A DNA stretch of 64,000 bases. Source: DATAUK01 sp036268295 (lineage in GTDB: Bacteria > Actinomycetota > Actinomycetes > JAFAQI01). The position numbers and the translations under genes were made by a program. Where the stretch lies: the NCBI GenBank assembly GCA_036268295.1, contig DATAUK010000057.1, positions 1-64,000 on the forward strand. Direction: 5' to 3'. Each line of letters starts with the position of its first letter. The first letter of the stretch is position 1. This document shows, piece after piece, positions 38,410-47,873 of the stretch. Under the pieces are notes generated by a model. It saw only the letters and a list, made by a program, of their open reading frames with translations. It made no database searches and was not told where the DNA came from.

Positions 38410-38530
38410 CTGCCCATTATCGGCAGCGATTGACGCCCGGGCAAGTTCGTCGCGAGTATCAACTCCAAATGCGCTGACAACCAGCCCGGACCGAGGTACT
38501 CCCTCGGTGATCTTGACGGCGAGCGGGAAG

Positions 38531-39976
38531 CTAGCCGAGCTGTTGCGAGGCGCCCCATTCGTGGAGTACGGCGAGGGCCTCCTCGTGGCTGAGGGGTCCG
38601 CGATCAAGGCGTACGCCGAGGAGATACTGATACGCCTGACCGACCAGCGGGCCGGGTGCGATTCCGAGCTCCCGCATGATGTCGTTGCCGTCGAGATCAG
38701 GACGGATCCGATTGAGGTCCTCCTGCGCCTGCAGCTCGACAATGCGCTGCTCGAGCGAGTCGTACGCCGCGGCGAGCGCCCGCGCCTTGCGGGCGTTTCG
38801 GGTAGTGCAGTCCGAGCGGGTCAGCCGGTGCAGTCGATCAAGCAACGGCCCGGCGTCCCGGACGTAGCGGCGGACCGCGGAGTCGGTCCAGGTGCCGCCG
38901 GAGTAGCCATGGAATCGCAGGTGCAGCTCGACCAGCCGCGAGACGTCGTCGACGATCTCCTTGGGGAATCGCAGCGCGGTCAGCCGCGAACGCGCCATGG
39001 CAGCGCCGACGACCTCGTGGTGGTGGAACGAGACTTTGCCGTCTGCCTCGATCGACTTCGTCTTCGGCTTGCCGATGTCGTGGAGCAGCGCGGCCAGCCG
39101 GAGCACTAGGTCAGGGCCGGCCGGCTCCATCCCGATGGCCTGTTCGAGCACGGTCAGCGTGTGGGCGTAGACATCCTTATGGCGGCGATGCTCATCGACT
39201 GTGGCAGTCAGCCGACCGACCTCCGGCAGGCACTGCTCGATCAGCCCGGTCTCGACGAGAAGCTCGAGTCCGCGCCTTGGGTCAGACCCGAGCAGCAGCT
39301 TGACCAACTCGTCGCGGATTCGCTCCGCACTGACGATGTCCAGTCGCGCAGCCATCTCGCGCACGGCCGTCGCGACATCAGGCGCCACACTGAAACCGAG
39401 CTGCGCGGCGAATCGGGCGGCACGCAACATCCGCAGCGGGTCGTCGTCGAATGAGCGTTCCGGCGAGATCGGCGTACGGAGCCGACCCGCAAGCAGATCG
39501 TCGAATCCGCCGTACGGATCGACGATCGGCTGCGCCGCGTCGATCGGCAGCGCGACCGCCATCGCGTTCACGGTGAAGTCACGTCGACCGAGATCGCCCT
39601 CGATGGTCGTCCCGAACGCTACCGACGGCTTGCGTGACGCGGAATCATAGGAGTCGCTGCGGAACGTCGTGATCTCACAGCGGTGGTCGTCGACCTGCAC
39701 CCCCACGGTGCCGAACGCGATCCCCGTCGTCCAGGTCGGACCGAGTGAGTCGACGGCCGCCAGGATGGCCTCCGGGTGGGCGTCGGTGGTGAAGTCCAGG
39801 TCGTTGCACTCGCGGCCGAGCAGCGCATCGCGTACCGGACCCCCCACCAGGTAGAGCCGGTGGCCGGCGAGCCCGAACCGTTTGGCGAGTCGATCGGTGA
39901 CCGCGCTCATCCGCAGCAGCTCGCGAATCGCCCGGCGAGCCGCCTCGCTGAACGAGCTTGGATCTTGCGAAGGCAC
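38531..39976 (-). CDS. pcnA: CCA tRNA nucleotidyltransferase / poly(A) polymerase family
   Basis: A 481-residue class II nucleotidyltransferase that adds CCA to tRNA 3' ends. The head has LVGGPVRDALLGRECNDLDF (G-G-x-V-R-D and the catalytic DxD in LDF), and FTVNAMAVALP plus DPLRMLRAARFAAQLGFSVA follow. An HD domain (LAALLHDIGKPKTKS) is fused at the C-terminal side, as in many actinobacterial PcnA/Cca. Its place before the nudix gene and DUF6049-murJ matches the mycobacterial order. The start is ATG 39976. Confidence 0.94.
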   Translation of the reverse strand: MPSQDPSSFSEAARRAIRELLRMSAVTDRLAKRFGLAGHRLYLVGGPVRDALLGRECNDLDFTTDAHPEAILAAVDSLGPTWTTGIAFGTVGVQVDDHRCEITTFRSDSYDSASRKPSVAFGTTIEGDLGRRDFTVNAMAVALPIDAAQPIVDPYGGFDDLLAGRLRTPISPERSFDDDPLRMLRAARFAAQLGFSVAPDVATAVREMAARLDIVSAERIRDELVKLLLGSDPRRGLELLVETGLIEQCLPEVGRLTATVDEHRRHKDVYAHTLTVLEQAIGMEPAGPDLVLRLAALLHDIGKPKTKSIEADGKVSFHHHEVVGAAMARSRLTALRFPKEIVDDVSRLVELHLRFHGYSGGTWTDSAVRRYVRDAGPLLDRLHRLTRSDCTTRNARKARALAAAYDSLEQRIVELQAQEDLNRIRPDLDGNDIMRELGIAPGPLVGQAYQYLLGVRLDRGPLSHEEALAVLHEWGASQQLG

Positions 39977-40066
39977 GGGCTGAAGACTACGAGCGATCGG
40001 CGGCCGGACGAGCGAGGCGCGGCCGGGCAGCGGCTACGAGCTGGCGCCGGCGCCTACGATCAGGTC

Positions 40067-40525
40067 ATGTCCCCGACCTCTCGCGACCGGCTACGGCGGG
40101 TCGAGGAGACCTCGGCCGGCGGGTTGGTCCTCGACGGCGTTGGCGGCGGGGCGAAGGCTGCGCTGATCGGCCGACTCGACCGGCGCGGTCGACTGCGATG
40201 GTCACTCCCGAAGGGGCACGTCGAGGCCGGCGAGACCAACGAGGACGCCGCGATTCGCGAGGTCGCCGAGGAGACCGGCATCACCGGCCGCGTCGTCGCG
40301 CCGCTCGGGACCATCGATTTCTGGTTCGTTGCCGACGGCCGGCGGGTCCACAAGACAGTGCATCACTACCTGATGCTCGCGTCCGGCGGTGAGCTCTCGG
40401 ATGAGGACATCGAGGTCGAGCAGGTTGAGTGGGTGCCGCTCGGCCAGCTGGCTGACCGGCTCGCCTACGACGACGAGCGCAGGCTCGTGGAGCAGGTGCC
40501 GGCGCTGCTCGCGGACTCCGCGTGA
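40067..40525 (+). CDS. NUDIX hydrolase (MutT4-like)
   Basis: A 152-residue Nudix hydrolase that cleaves a nucleoside diphosphate linked to another moiety. The Nudix box is complete: GHVEAGETNEDAAIREVAEE followed by TGI, with the metal-binding REVAEE core. The position between pcnA (divergent) and the DUF6049-murJ pair is that of mycobacterial mutT4. I chose ATG 40067 (MSPTSRDRLRRVEETSAGG) because the longer upstream frame overlaps the divergent pcnA start. The substrate is not determined; oxidised nucleotides or dinucleoside polyphosphates are typical. Confidence 0.9.
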   Translation: MSPTSRDRLRRVEETSAGGLVLDGVGGGAKAALIGRLDRRGRLRWSLPKGHVEAGETNEDAAIREVAEETGITGRVVAPLGTIDFWFVADGRRVHKTVHHYLMLASGGELSDEDIEVEQVEWVPLGQLADRLAYDDERRLVEQVPALLADSA

Positions 40526-40543
40526 CGGCGCCGTGACCGGGCC

Positions 40544-42829
40544 ATGAGCACGGTGCGACGCCGCGCTCGCCTCGCGCTCGCCACGCCGCTGCTGCTGATC
40601 GCGCTCGCGCTGTCGCCGCTGGCGTCGGCACTGCTCCCTGCGACGGCAGCCCGCGCCGACACCCCGTCACTCCCGATCGCTGTGACGCTGTCGACGCTGC
40701 GTCCGCTCGCCCCGCAGGCGGGCGACACACTGACGCTCACCGGCACGTTCCGCAACACCTCGCTGACCCCGATCGGCAGCGTGGCCTACGAGCTCAAGCT
40801 GAGCCCCGGATCGGTCGGCTCGCGCAGCGAGTTCTATGAGTACGCCGTCGATCCCGACGCCACCCTCGCGGACCAAACCCAACTCATCCCGGCCACCGAC
40901 GTGGTGCTCGGTGACCCGCAGACGCTCGCGCCCGGTCAGGTCGAGCCGTTCCGGCTGAGCGTCACGCTGGACGCGACCACGATCGCGCAGTTTGCGCTTC
41001 TCCCCAACCAATGGCAGGTGCGCGAACTCGGCGTCTCGGTGACCGGCACTACGCCGTCCAACCCGGTGTCGGAGCCGGTCGGCGCGCTGCGCACGTTCCT
41101 GCCGTGGGCGCCGCGCAACGTGAGCGGGACCGGTCTCCCGACCCAGCTGGCCTGGGTCTGGCCAATGACCGACCGGCCGCATCGCACTCTCGCCGCCACC
41201 TGGTTCGACAACGCGCTCGAGCCCGAGATCAGTGGCTCTGGCGCATCGACCGGTCGACTCAGCGGCCTGCTCGCAGCCGGGCTGGCCGCCGAAAACCAGC
41301 GCGGTCCGGCCCGCCGTCCGCAGACCGTCAACGTCCCGATCACCTGGGCGATCGACCCGATGCTGGTGAGCGACGTACAGGCAATGGCCGCTGGCTATCG
41401 GATCTCGACACCGAAAGGCACCGTGACCGGCAATGGCACGACGGCCGCGAAAGCCTGGCTGAGCCAGCTCGATCAGGCGGTGACCAGCGCGTCCGCGTCG
41501 ATCCTGCCGCTGCCCTACGGCGACCCCGACGTCACCGCCGCCGCGAGGTACGGCGGTTTTGCGACCGCGGTCGGGTTGGCCGCCACCAACGGCCGCAACC
41601 TGATGCAGCACACCTACGACACAGCTGACATCTTGAGCACCTACGCGTGGCCGCCCGGCGGCGCAGGTAACCAACGCACGCTGAACCTGCTGAGCGCGAT
41701 CGGCGCCCACACCGTGGTGCTCGCCGGGACCGCCGTACCCGTACTCGGCCTCGAGCCGTCGGTGACGCCCTCGGCGCACGTCGACGTCGCGACGAACGAG
41801 GGACCGGTCGACGCGCTGCTGGCCGACTCCGGTCTCTCGTCAGACGTCGATAGCGGCGTCAACAGCCCGCAAGGCACCCGGCTCGCGGTTCAGCACTTCC
41901 TCGCCGAGGCGTTGATGATCCAGGCCGAGCAGCCGAACACGGCGCGACAGGTCGTCGTCGCCCCCAGCCGTCGCTGGGACCCGGCGCCGGCCTATGCCGC
42001 ACAGCTATTGTCCGACACCGGCAGGGTGCCGTGGATCCAGCCGGTCAGCCTGCAGCAGGTGGATGCCTCCACGCCTGATACCTCTGTGCAACGCAAGCCG
42101 CTGACCTACCCCGATGCTGCGCGCCACAACGAGCTCGCACCGCCTTATCTCACCGGCGTCGCCGGGCTGCGTGACCAAGTGAGCACGTTCGCATCGATCC
42201 TGCCGACCGGCAACGGCGAGATCCGCGACTACACCTTCGCCGAGCAACAGGCGCTGTCCTCCGGATGGCGCCAGGATCCACCACTTGCCGACAAGGAGGT
42301 CGGCGCGCTGTCGTCGAGCTTGAGAGCCCAGATGCGCCAGGTCCGGATCTCCTCGAACGCCGGCAGCTACGTCACGCTGACCAGCCACAACGGCAAGGTG
42401 CCGGTCACGATCTCCAACAATCTGCCGACGCCGGTCCGGGTCACGGTCAAGCTCACCGGTGACCGTCTGGTCCTCTCGCATCACGGCGAGGTGGTGAACG
42501 TCTCCGTGCCGGCGCACCAGCAGACCGTCGTCAACATCCACGCGGCCGCCAAGACCTCAGGCGTGTTCCCGGTGTCGGTCCAGCTCTATACCCCCTCGGG
42601 CACTAAATACGGCGTGATCGTGAACCTGTTCGTCCGCTCGACGGCGTACGGGACGATCACGCTGATCATTACGGGCGCCGCGACCGCCGCCCTGATGGTC
42701 GCGGTGGCGATCCGACTCGTCCGCCGAGCTCTTGCCGCTCGGCGTGGCACGACTGGCGGTGGCACTGGCGGCGGCTCGACCGGCGGCGGAAGCCCGAGCA
42801 CCGACAGCCCGGCGGGCGCGCTGGCATGA
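40544..42829 (+). CDS. DUF6049 family secreted membrane-anchored protein
   Basis: A 761-residue protein with a signal peptide (RLALATPLLLIALALSPLAS, cleavage near ARA-D), a very large extracytoplasmic region and one C-terminal transmembrane helix (GTITLIITGAATAALMVAVA) followed by a Gly/Ser-rich tail. It is the counterpart of the mycobacterial gene just upstream of mviN/murJ. An early beta-sandwich-like part (PLAPQAGDTLTLTGTFRNTS) is followed by a region around TWAIDPMLVSDVQAMAAGYR. Its stop overlaps the murJ start by four bases, so they are coupled. A role in export or cell-wall assembly with MurJ is inferred. Confidence 0.88.
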   Translation: MSTVRRRARLALATPLLLIALALSPLASALLPATAARADTPSLPIAVTLSTLRPLAPQAGDTLTLTGTFRNTSLTPIGSVAYELKLSPGSVGSRSEFYEYAVDPDATLADQTQLIPATDVVLGDPQTLAPGQVEPFRLSVTLDATTIAQFALLPNQWQVRELGVSVTGTTPSNPVSEPVGALRTFLPWAPRNVSGTGLPTQLAWVWPMTDRPHRTLAATWFDNALEPEISGSGASTGRLSGLLAAGLAAENQRGPARRPQTVNVPITWAIDPMLVSDVQAMAAGYRISTPKGTVTGNGTTAAKAWLSQLDQAVTSASASILPLPYGDPDVTAAARYGGFATAVGLAATNGRNLMQHTYDTADILSTYAWPPGGAGNQRTLNLLSAIGAHTVVLAGTAVPVLGLEPSVTPSAHVDVATNEGPVDALLADSGLSSDVDSGVNSPQGTRLAVQHFLAEALMIQAEQPNTARQVVVAPSRRWDPAPAYAAQLLSDTGRVPWIQPVSLQQVDASTPDTSVQRKPLTYPDAARHNELAPPYLTGVAGLRDQVSTFASILPTGNGEIRDYTFAEQQALSSGWRQDPPLADKEVGALSSSLRAQMRQVRISSNAGSYVTLTSHNGKVPVTISNNLPTPVRVTVKLTGDRLVLSHHGEVVNVSVPAHQQTVVNIHAAAKTSGVFPVSVQLYTPSGTKYGVIVNLFVRSTAYGTITLIITGAATAALMVAVAIRLVRRALAARRGTTGGGTGGGSTGGGSPSTDSPAGALA

Positions 42830-44487
42830 GGGAGCCGATCTCGATCCGGCCGGACGCGATCCCGCTGCTGGTCCCACCGCCGCCGGAACCAGCGCCGCCA
42901 TCGCTGGCCCGCAGCGGCTTGACGATGGCGATCGGGACGGTCGCCTCCCGGGGCACCGGCTTCCTGCGCACCATCGTAATCGCGTACGCGATCGGTGAGG
43001 CCGGCGTCGCGAACTCTTACGCGGTGGCCAACACGGTGCCGAACGCGTTGTACGACCTGCTGCTCGGCGGGATCCTGAGCGCGGTCATCGTGCCGTTGCT
43101 GGTGCAGGCGGCCCACGACGACGAGGACGGCGGCGAAGCCTACGAGCAGCGCCTCGTCACGATGGTCATCGTCGCGCTGACCCTCGTCGCGGTTCTGGCC
43201 GTCCTGCTCGCGCCATTGATCATCGCGGCGTATGCCCACAGCTCGCCGCCGGCGCAACGCACGCTGGCGGTGACGTTCGCGAGGTTCTTCCTGCCGCAGC
43301 TGCTCTTCTACGGCATCGGCGCGACGTTCGGCGCGATCCTCAACGTGCGGGGCAGCTTCGCGGCACCGATGTGGGCACCGGTCCTCAACAACGTCGTCGT
43401 GATCGCCTCCGGGGTCACGTTCGCAGTTATCACCCACACCGCGCCGCACCCGGGCGACCTGAGCCACGCCCAGATCCTGGTTCTCGCGATCGGCACCACC
43501 GCCGGGGTCATCGCACAGACAATCGCGCTGCTGCCGGCGCTGCGCCGGATCGGGTTCGTCTTCAAGGCCCGCTGGGACTGGCGCGGGGTCGGCTTACGGC
43601 GGGCCGGCCCGTTCGCCGGCTGGGTCCTCGGGTACGTCGTCACCAACCAACTCGGCTACCTCGTGGTCGTCGCGCTTTCCGAGTCGGTTGGCAAGGGCCG
43701 GGGCAAAGGCGTCTACGCCATCTACTCCTACGCCTACATCGTGTTCTCGCTGCCCTACGCGGTAGTGGCGGTCACCGTCATCACCGCGCTGTTCCCCGGG
43801 ATGAGCCGGCGCGGCGCCGAGGGGGACGACGCCGCGGTGTCGCACTCGCTCGCGCAGGGTCTCTCGCTGGCCGGCGTGGTCCTGGTGCCTGCCACGCTGT
43901 TGCTCGTCGCGCTCGGTCCGCAGATCGCCGTCGTGCTCTTTCAGCACGGCCGGACCACCGCAGGCGAAGCGCACCTGACCGGCCAGGCGCTGGCCGCGTT
44001 CGGTATCGGCCTGCTGCCGTTCTCGGCGTTCCAGATGCAGCTGCGAGCGTGGCTGGCGGTCCGGGATTCCCGCACCCCGATGCTTATCAACGTCGTGGCC
44101 ACCGCGATCAATCTGGCGCTCGACGTCGTGCTCTATCTCACCCTGTCCACCGAGCACAAGGTCATCGGCCTCGCGCTGGGCTACTCGCTGTCCTACCTGA
44201 TGGGCACCGTGATCTTCACGATCAAGCTGCGACGACGACTCGTTGCGACGCGACGGACTTTCGTCATCCGCACCCACGTCCGGCTGATCCTCGCCGCGTT
44301 GATCGCGGCCATCCCGATCGAGCTCATCACCCACCTCATCAGCCACACCGCCCAGGCCAAGCCGGCCGGCGCCTTCGCAACGATCATTGCGGCCTCGGCG
44401 GTCGGGATCACGGTGTACGTCCTGATTGCGCTACGACTACGAGTCCGTGAGCTCCAGCAGTTCCGCCAGTTGCTCCCCGGTCGTTGA
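42826..44487 (+). CDS. murJ: lipid II flippase MurJ (MviN)
   Basis: A 553-residue MATE-like membrane protein with about 14 hydrophobic segments that flips lipid II to the outer face for peptidoglycan synthesis. Signatures: GTVASRGTGFLRTIVIAYAI, ANTVPNALYDLLLGGILSAV and FARFFLPQLLFYGIGATFGA. The first 30 residues are a polar cytosolic tail. Unlike mycobacterial MviN, no pseudokinase domain is fused. It is coupled to DUF6049 by a 4-base overlap and lies 94 bases before a small secreted protein gene. CwlM, another wall regulator, is encoded a few genes downstream. Confidence 0.95.
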   Translation: MREPISIRPDAIPLLVPPPPEPAPPSLARSGLTMAIGTVASRGTGFLRTIVIAYAIGEAGVANSYAVANTVPNALYDLLLGGILSAVIVPLLVQAAHDDEDGGEAYEQRLVTMVIVALTLVAVLAVLLAPLIIAAYAHSSPPAQRTLAVTFARFFLPQLLFYGIGATFGAILNVRGSFAAPMWAPVLNNVVVIASGVTFAVITHTAPHPGDLSHAQILVLAIGTTAGVIAQTIALLPALRRIGFVFKARWDWRGVGLRRAGPFAGWVLGYVVTNQLGYLVVVALSESVGKGRGKGVYAIYSYAYIVFSLPYAVVAVTVITALFPGMSRRGAEGDDAAVSHSLAQGLSLAGVVLVPATLLLVALGPQIAVVLFQHGRTTAGEAHLTGQALAAFGIGLLPFSAFQMQLRAWLAVRDSRTPMLINVVATAINLALDVVLYLTLSTEHKVIGLALGYSLSYLMGTVIFTIKLRRRLVATRRTFVIRTHVRLILAALIAAIPIELITHLISHTAQAKPAGAFATIIAASAVGITVYVLIALRLRVRELQQFRQLLPGR

Positions 44488-44581
44488 GCGGCTGCTGAGC
44501 GGCGGGCCGCTCGCTTGCCGAGGGCTTCACGGGCTCAAGGCTGAACCGGGTCGGACCGACATCTCCTGTGAAGGAGTGATG

Positions 44582-44974
44582 ATGCGGACCATCGGGACCG
44601 ACCGTGGCGCCGTACGACTGGCAACCATGACCTGGGTGATCGTCGTACTCGCCGTCCTCGGCGTGGGCGGGTATGACGGCTTCTCGGTCATGTCGAACAA
44701 CGTCTCCACCCAGAACGACGCCCAGACCGCAGCCTTCGCCGCGAGCACGTCATGGCATCAGACCCCGAACCTCAACGCGGCTTACCAAGCGGCCGTCACC
44801 TCCCTCGCCGGCACCGATGACAAGGTCCTGACCAGGGACTTCACCGTCGACCCCGACGGCACCATCCACCTGCTGGTCCGCCACACTGCGCATACGCTGA
44901 TCCTGAGCCGAGTGAGCTCGCTTCGCCACTACACCGTCGCGACCGAGCACGGCAACGCAAACTCGGTCGAGTGA
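44582..44974 (+). CDS. small membrane-anchored hypothetical protein, 130 aa
   Basis: A 130-residue protein with one N-terminal membrane segment (TMTWVIVVLAVLGVGGYDGF) and an outer domain of mixed alpha/beta (TQNDAQTAAFAASTSWHQTP; RDFTVDPDGTIHLLVRHTAH). Two ATGs stand in tandem (44579 and 44582); the second has AAGGAG five bases upstream and is preferred. It resembles small secreted proteins of pilus or accessory secretion loci, but I cannot name a family. Its stop overlaps the NlpC/P60 gene by four bases, so they probably work together. This pair is absent from the mycobacterial murJ-sigM order. Confidence 0.72.
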   Translation: MRTIGTDRGAVRLATMTWVIVVLAVLGVGGYDGFSVMSNNVSTQNDAQTAAFAASTSWHQTPNLNAAYQAAVTSLAGTDDKVLTRDFTVDPDGTIHLLVRHTAHTLILSRVSSLRHYTVATEHGNANSVE

Positions 44975-46074
44975 CAGTGCGTCCCACTCGCGCCGCAACG
45001 GCCCTGATTGCGGCCGCGGCAACAATCCTCACTGCCGGCGCACTTCCGCGTGCTGCCGCCGACCCGCTGGCCAACGCGAAGGCGGAGGCCACGGCGCTGA
45101 CCAAGACCGTCAACCGGCTCAACACCCAGGCCGAGGTCGCGACCGAGCGGTACGACGCCACTGAGAGCCAGCTCAACCTCGCCGTCGCGGAACAGGGACG
45201 CGCCGAGCAGGCCCTCACCGCCGTTCAGGCGACCGCGGCCACTGCGCAGACGACGGTCAGCAACCACGCTCTTGCGCTGTATGAGACCGGCGGCGCCCCC
45301 ACCCTCATCGCTTCGCTGCTGTCGGGGCAGAGCCCGAACGAGGCACTCGACGTCGATCGGATGGCCACGGTCATCCTCGACAGCGAGCACAACACCGCCG
45401 TCGCTGCAGCGGCCACCGTTTCCCATGCGCAGGTGCTCGACGGTCGCGATGCAACGATTTCGCGCCGGGTCATCAAGCTCCAGGGCGCGCGGCAGACCGA
45501 AGCCTCGCAGGTGCAGGGACTGCTCGCCACGCAACGGCGCGCGCTCGCCGACGCCAACGGAACGGTACGCCGGATCATGCGCGCCGACCAGGCTGCGGAG
45601 GCCGCGGCGAGTGCTGCGGACTTCACCAGCGCGATGCAGGCCGCCGGTGGCGCGGTCAACTTCACCGGCACCATCGCCGCACCCAACAACATCGCAGCCG
45701 AGGCTATTGCGGCCGCGCGAAGCAGGATCGGCGTTCCCTACGTCTGGGGGGCGACCGGACCGGACTCCTTCGACTGCAGCGGCCTGACGCAGTGGTCCTA
45801 CGCTCACGCGGGGATCGCGTTGCCACGCACTGCCGCTGAGCAGTGGAATGCCGGTCCGCACCCGGCCCTGACCGATCTGGAGCCGGGCGACCTGCTGTTC
45901 TACGCGCTGAACACCTCAGACCCGGCCACGATCCACCACGTCACGATGTACATCGGTCAGGGCTTGATGCTCGCGGCGCCGCACACCGGCGAGAACGTCC
46001 AGATCCAGCCGGTCTACATGGCCGGGTTCATCGGCGCGATGCGGCCATGGGGCAACCTCGCCCCGGCATCATGA
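44971..46074 (+). CDS. secreted NlpC/P60 peptidoglycan endopeptidase
   Basis: A 367-residue RipA-type hydrolase predicted to cut peptide stems of peptidoglycan. The signal peptide is in RAATALIAAAATILTAGALP (cleavage near AAA-D). A coiled coil covers about 35-225 and probably regulates or anchors the enzyme. The catalytic NlpC/P60 domain starts AAARSRIGVPYVWGATGPDS and has Cys269 (DCSGL), His322 or His323 (IHHVTMYIG) and His338 (APHTGE). GTG 44971 overlaps the upstream small protein by four bases. It ends 73 bases before sigM, so it may be part of the SigM-related envelope response. Confidence 0.9.
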   Translation: MTVRPTRAATALIAAAATILTAGALPRAAADPLANAKAEATALTKTVNRLNTQAEVATERYDATESQLNLAVAEQGRAEQALTAVQATAATAQTTVSNHALALYETGGAPTLIASLLSGQSPNEALDVDRMATVILDSEHNTAVAAAATVSHAQVLDGRDATISRRVIKLQGARQTEASQVQGLLATQRRALADANGTVRRIMRADQAAEAAASAADFTSAMQAAGGAVNFTGTIAAPNNIAAEAIAAARSRIGVPYVWGATGPDSFDCSGLTQWSYAHAGIALPRTAAEQWNAGPHPALTDLEPGDLLFYALNTSDPATIHHVTMYIGQGLMLAAPHTGENVQIQPVYMAGFIGAMRPWGNLAPAS

Positions 46075-46147
46075 CCGCCGACATCCCCGGCCGCGACCGG
46101 GCCTGTCACAACCGGCTGCGCACCGCTCGGCCTCTACCCTGACATCG

Positions 46148-46765
46148 ATGAGCGCCGCGACTCTCGGTGACGACGAGCTGCTTTCCCGTCACGTCGGCGG
46201 CGATCCGGACGCTTTCAACGAGCTACTCGCCCGACACCGTGACCGGCTCTGGGCCGTCGCACTACGCACCCTCGGCCACCCTGAGGACGCTGCGGACGCC
46301 CTTCAGGACGCCATGCTCTCGGCGTACCGCGGTGCGGCGGGATTCCGCGGTGGCTCGGCGGTGACGACCTGGCTGCACCGAATCGTGGTCAACGCCTGTC
46401 TCGACCTCGCTAGACGCAAGGCGGTCCGGCCGACCGAGCCGCTGCTCGTGGATCCAGCCAGCGACCGACCGGAACGGGATCGGGTCGGCGAGCGTGAGAC
46501 CTCGCTGGCGGTGATGAGCGCGCTGCGTACCCTGCCGCCCGAACAAGCCGCCGCGGTCGTGCTGGTCGACATCGAAGGCTATCCGGTCAACGAGGTCGCC
46601 GAGATGCTCGAGGTGCCGGCAGGAACGATCAAGAGCCGATGTGCCCGAGCCCGCGCCCGCCTGGCCGAGCAGCTGCGCGATCTTGCGCCTGGCGCAACCG
46701 GATGGAACGACGCCAACCCGCCGCGCGTCCAACCGAGAGCACGAAACGGCGAGGAGCCCGCGTGA
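46148..46765 (+). CDS. sigM: ECF RNA polymerase sigma factor SigM
   Basis: A 205-residue ECF sigma. Region 2 is LLSRHVGGDPDAFNELLARH, then LGHPEDAADALQDAMLSAYR. Region 4 is LPPEQAAAVVLVDIEGYPVN, then AEMLEVPAGTIKSRCARARA. Position between murJ and trxB, with an anti-sigma gene overlapping by four bases (46762-46765), identifies it as SigM of the mycobacterial type, which controls envelope and late-phase genes. The start is ATG 46148. No convincing autoregulatory ECF promoter is seen in the 73-base gap upstream, so it may be read from the NlpC operon. Confidence 0.93.
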   Translation: MSAATLGDDELLSRHVGGDPDAFNELLARHRDRLWAVALRTLGHPEDAADALQDAMLSAYRGAAGFRGGSAVTTWLHRIVVNACLDLARRKAVRPTEPLLVDPASDRPERDRVGERETSLAVMSALRTLPPEQAAAVVLVDIEGYPVNEVAEMLEVPAGTIKSRCARARARLAEQLRDLAPGATGWNDANPPRVQPRARNGEEPA

Positions 46766-47766
46766 GCGACGACCACCTTTCCCTCAATGAGCTCGCCGAG
46801 CTCGATGAGGACCTACTGCCACCGGAGCGCGCCGCCGCTGCCCGGTCGCACCTCGACGGCTGCGCCCAGTGCCAGGCCGGCGCCGAGTCGATCACCGTCA
46901 CCCGCACCGCGCTGGGCGAGCTGCCGGCCGTCACCATGCCGGCCGAGGTCCAAGCCCGCCTGGAACAAGCACTCGCCGACGAGGCGACCGGCCCCGCGCG
47001 GTCGACCACCATCGTTCCCAACGTCGTCGACCTACCACGGCGGCGGTTCGGGCGCCCGACCATGGCAGCGAGCGCTGCCGCTGCCGCCGTCGTGCTCATC
47101 ATCGGCGCGATTGTGGTGGCGAAGGTGGACCACCACTCCAACGGCGCTGGATCGGGCGACGCCGGAACGTCAGCTGCCGGCGCACTGGCTCAAGTCCCCA
47201 GCAACCAGGTCGGGAACCCGAACTTCCCCACCAGCACGAGTGGAGTGACCTACACCCCCACCTCGCTGCCGGCCGACGTGGAAGACCTGCTCAACACGGC
47301 CGGTCACGCCTCCGCCGGTCCAGCCGGCGTGCCGGCCACCACGCTCCCGGTCCCAACGGCGACCGCGTCGCACAAAGCGTCAGCCCCATCGACGACGTCG
47401 TCCGGAACGCACCTGGGTGGCAAGCCGAAGCCAAAGTCGAGTGGCGGCCATTTCAGCGCCGCCACGGAGGGAATCGTCAAGGCACCGGCTACCTTGCCGG
47501 CCGCGCTCCGACCGCTCGCTGCGTCCAGGACGAGTCTGCTCGCCTGCGCCGAGCACCTGGCGCCAGCCGTTGGCACGTTCCCGATCGCCATCGACTTCGC
47601 CCGCTGGACCGCGCCCGCAATCGGTACGACGCCCGCGGTCCGCGACGCGCCATCCCTGATCGTGGTATTTCCCTACAGCGGCAACACCTATCTCGTGGAC
47701 ATCGTTGCCCCGGCTTGCGACGACAGCTCGATCCGGCAGTTCCAGCAGGTCACCCTGCCAAACTAG
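46762..47766 (+). CDS. zinc-binding anti-sigma factor (anti-SigM)
   Basis: A 334-residue anti-sigma. The cytosolic ZAS-like domain has SHLDGCAQC with H30, C34 and C37 forming HxxxCxxC. One transmembrane helix follows (ASAAAAAVVLIIGAIVVAKV), then a long Ser/Thr/Pro-rich outer region and a C-terminal beta domain (PFQ-like, ending SSIRQFQQVTLPN). GTG 46762 overlaps the sigM stop by four bases with GAGGAG upstream. It should hold SigM at the membrane until proteolysis or a redox/envelope signal. It is longer than the mycobacterial partner because of the linker. Confidence 0.9.
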   Translation: MSDDHLSLNELAELDEDLLPPERAAAARSHLDGCAQCQAGAESITVTRTALGELPAVTMPAEVQARLEQALADEATGPARSTTIVPNVVDLPRRRFGRPTMAASAAAAAVVLIIGAIVVAKVDHHSNGAGSGDAGTSAAGALAQVPSNQVGNPNFPTSTSGVTYTPTSLPADVEDLLNTAGHASAGPAGVPATTLPVPTATASHKASAPSTTSSGTHLGGKPKPKSSGGHFSAATEGIVKAPATLPAALRPLAASRTSLLACAEHLAPAVGTFPIAIDFARWTAPAIGTTPAVRDAPSLIVVFPYSGNTYLVDIVAPACDDSSIRQFQQVTLPN

Positions 47767-47810
47767 CGGTTATCGGACGCCCGGACACGGCGCCGCCGAT
47801 GAGTAGCGCG

Positions 47811-47836
47811 GGAATTCCGGTCCCTAGACTCCTGTT
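47811..47836 (+). promoter_or_regulatory. SigR/SigH-type promoter of trxB
   Basis: GGAAT (47811-47815; preceded by G, so GGGAAT is possible) and GTT (47834-47836) are separated by exactly 18 bases, matching the disulphide-stress sigma consensus GGAAT-N18-GTT. It lies 37 bases before trxB ATG. trxB is a classical target of SigR in Streptomyces and SigH in mycobacteria. Confidence 0.75.
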
Positions 47837-47873
47837 CTGTAGCCGCCACACCAACGAAATGCCAGGAGTTGCC

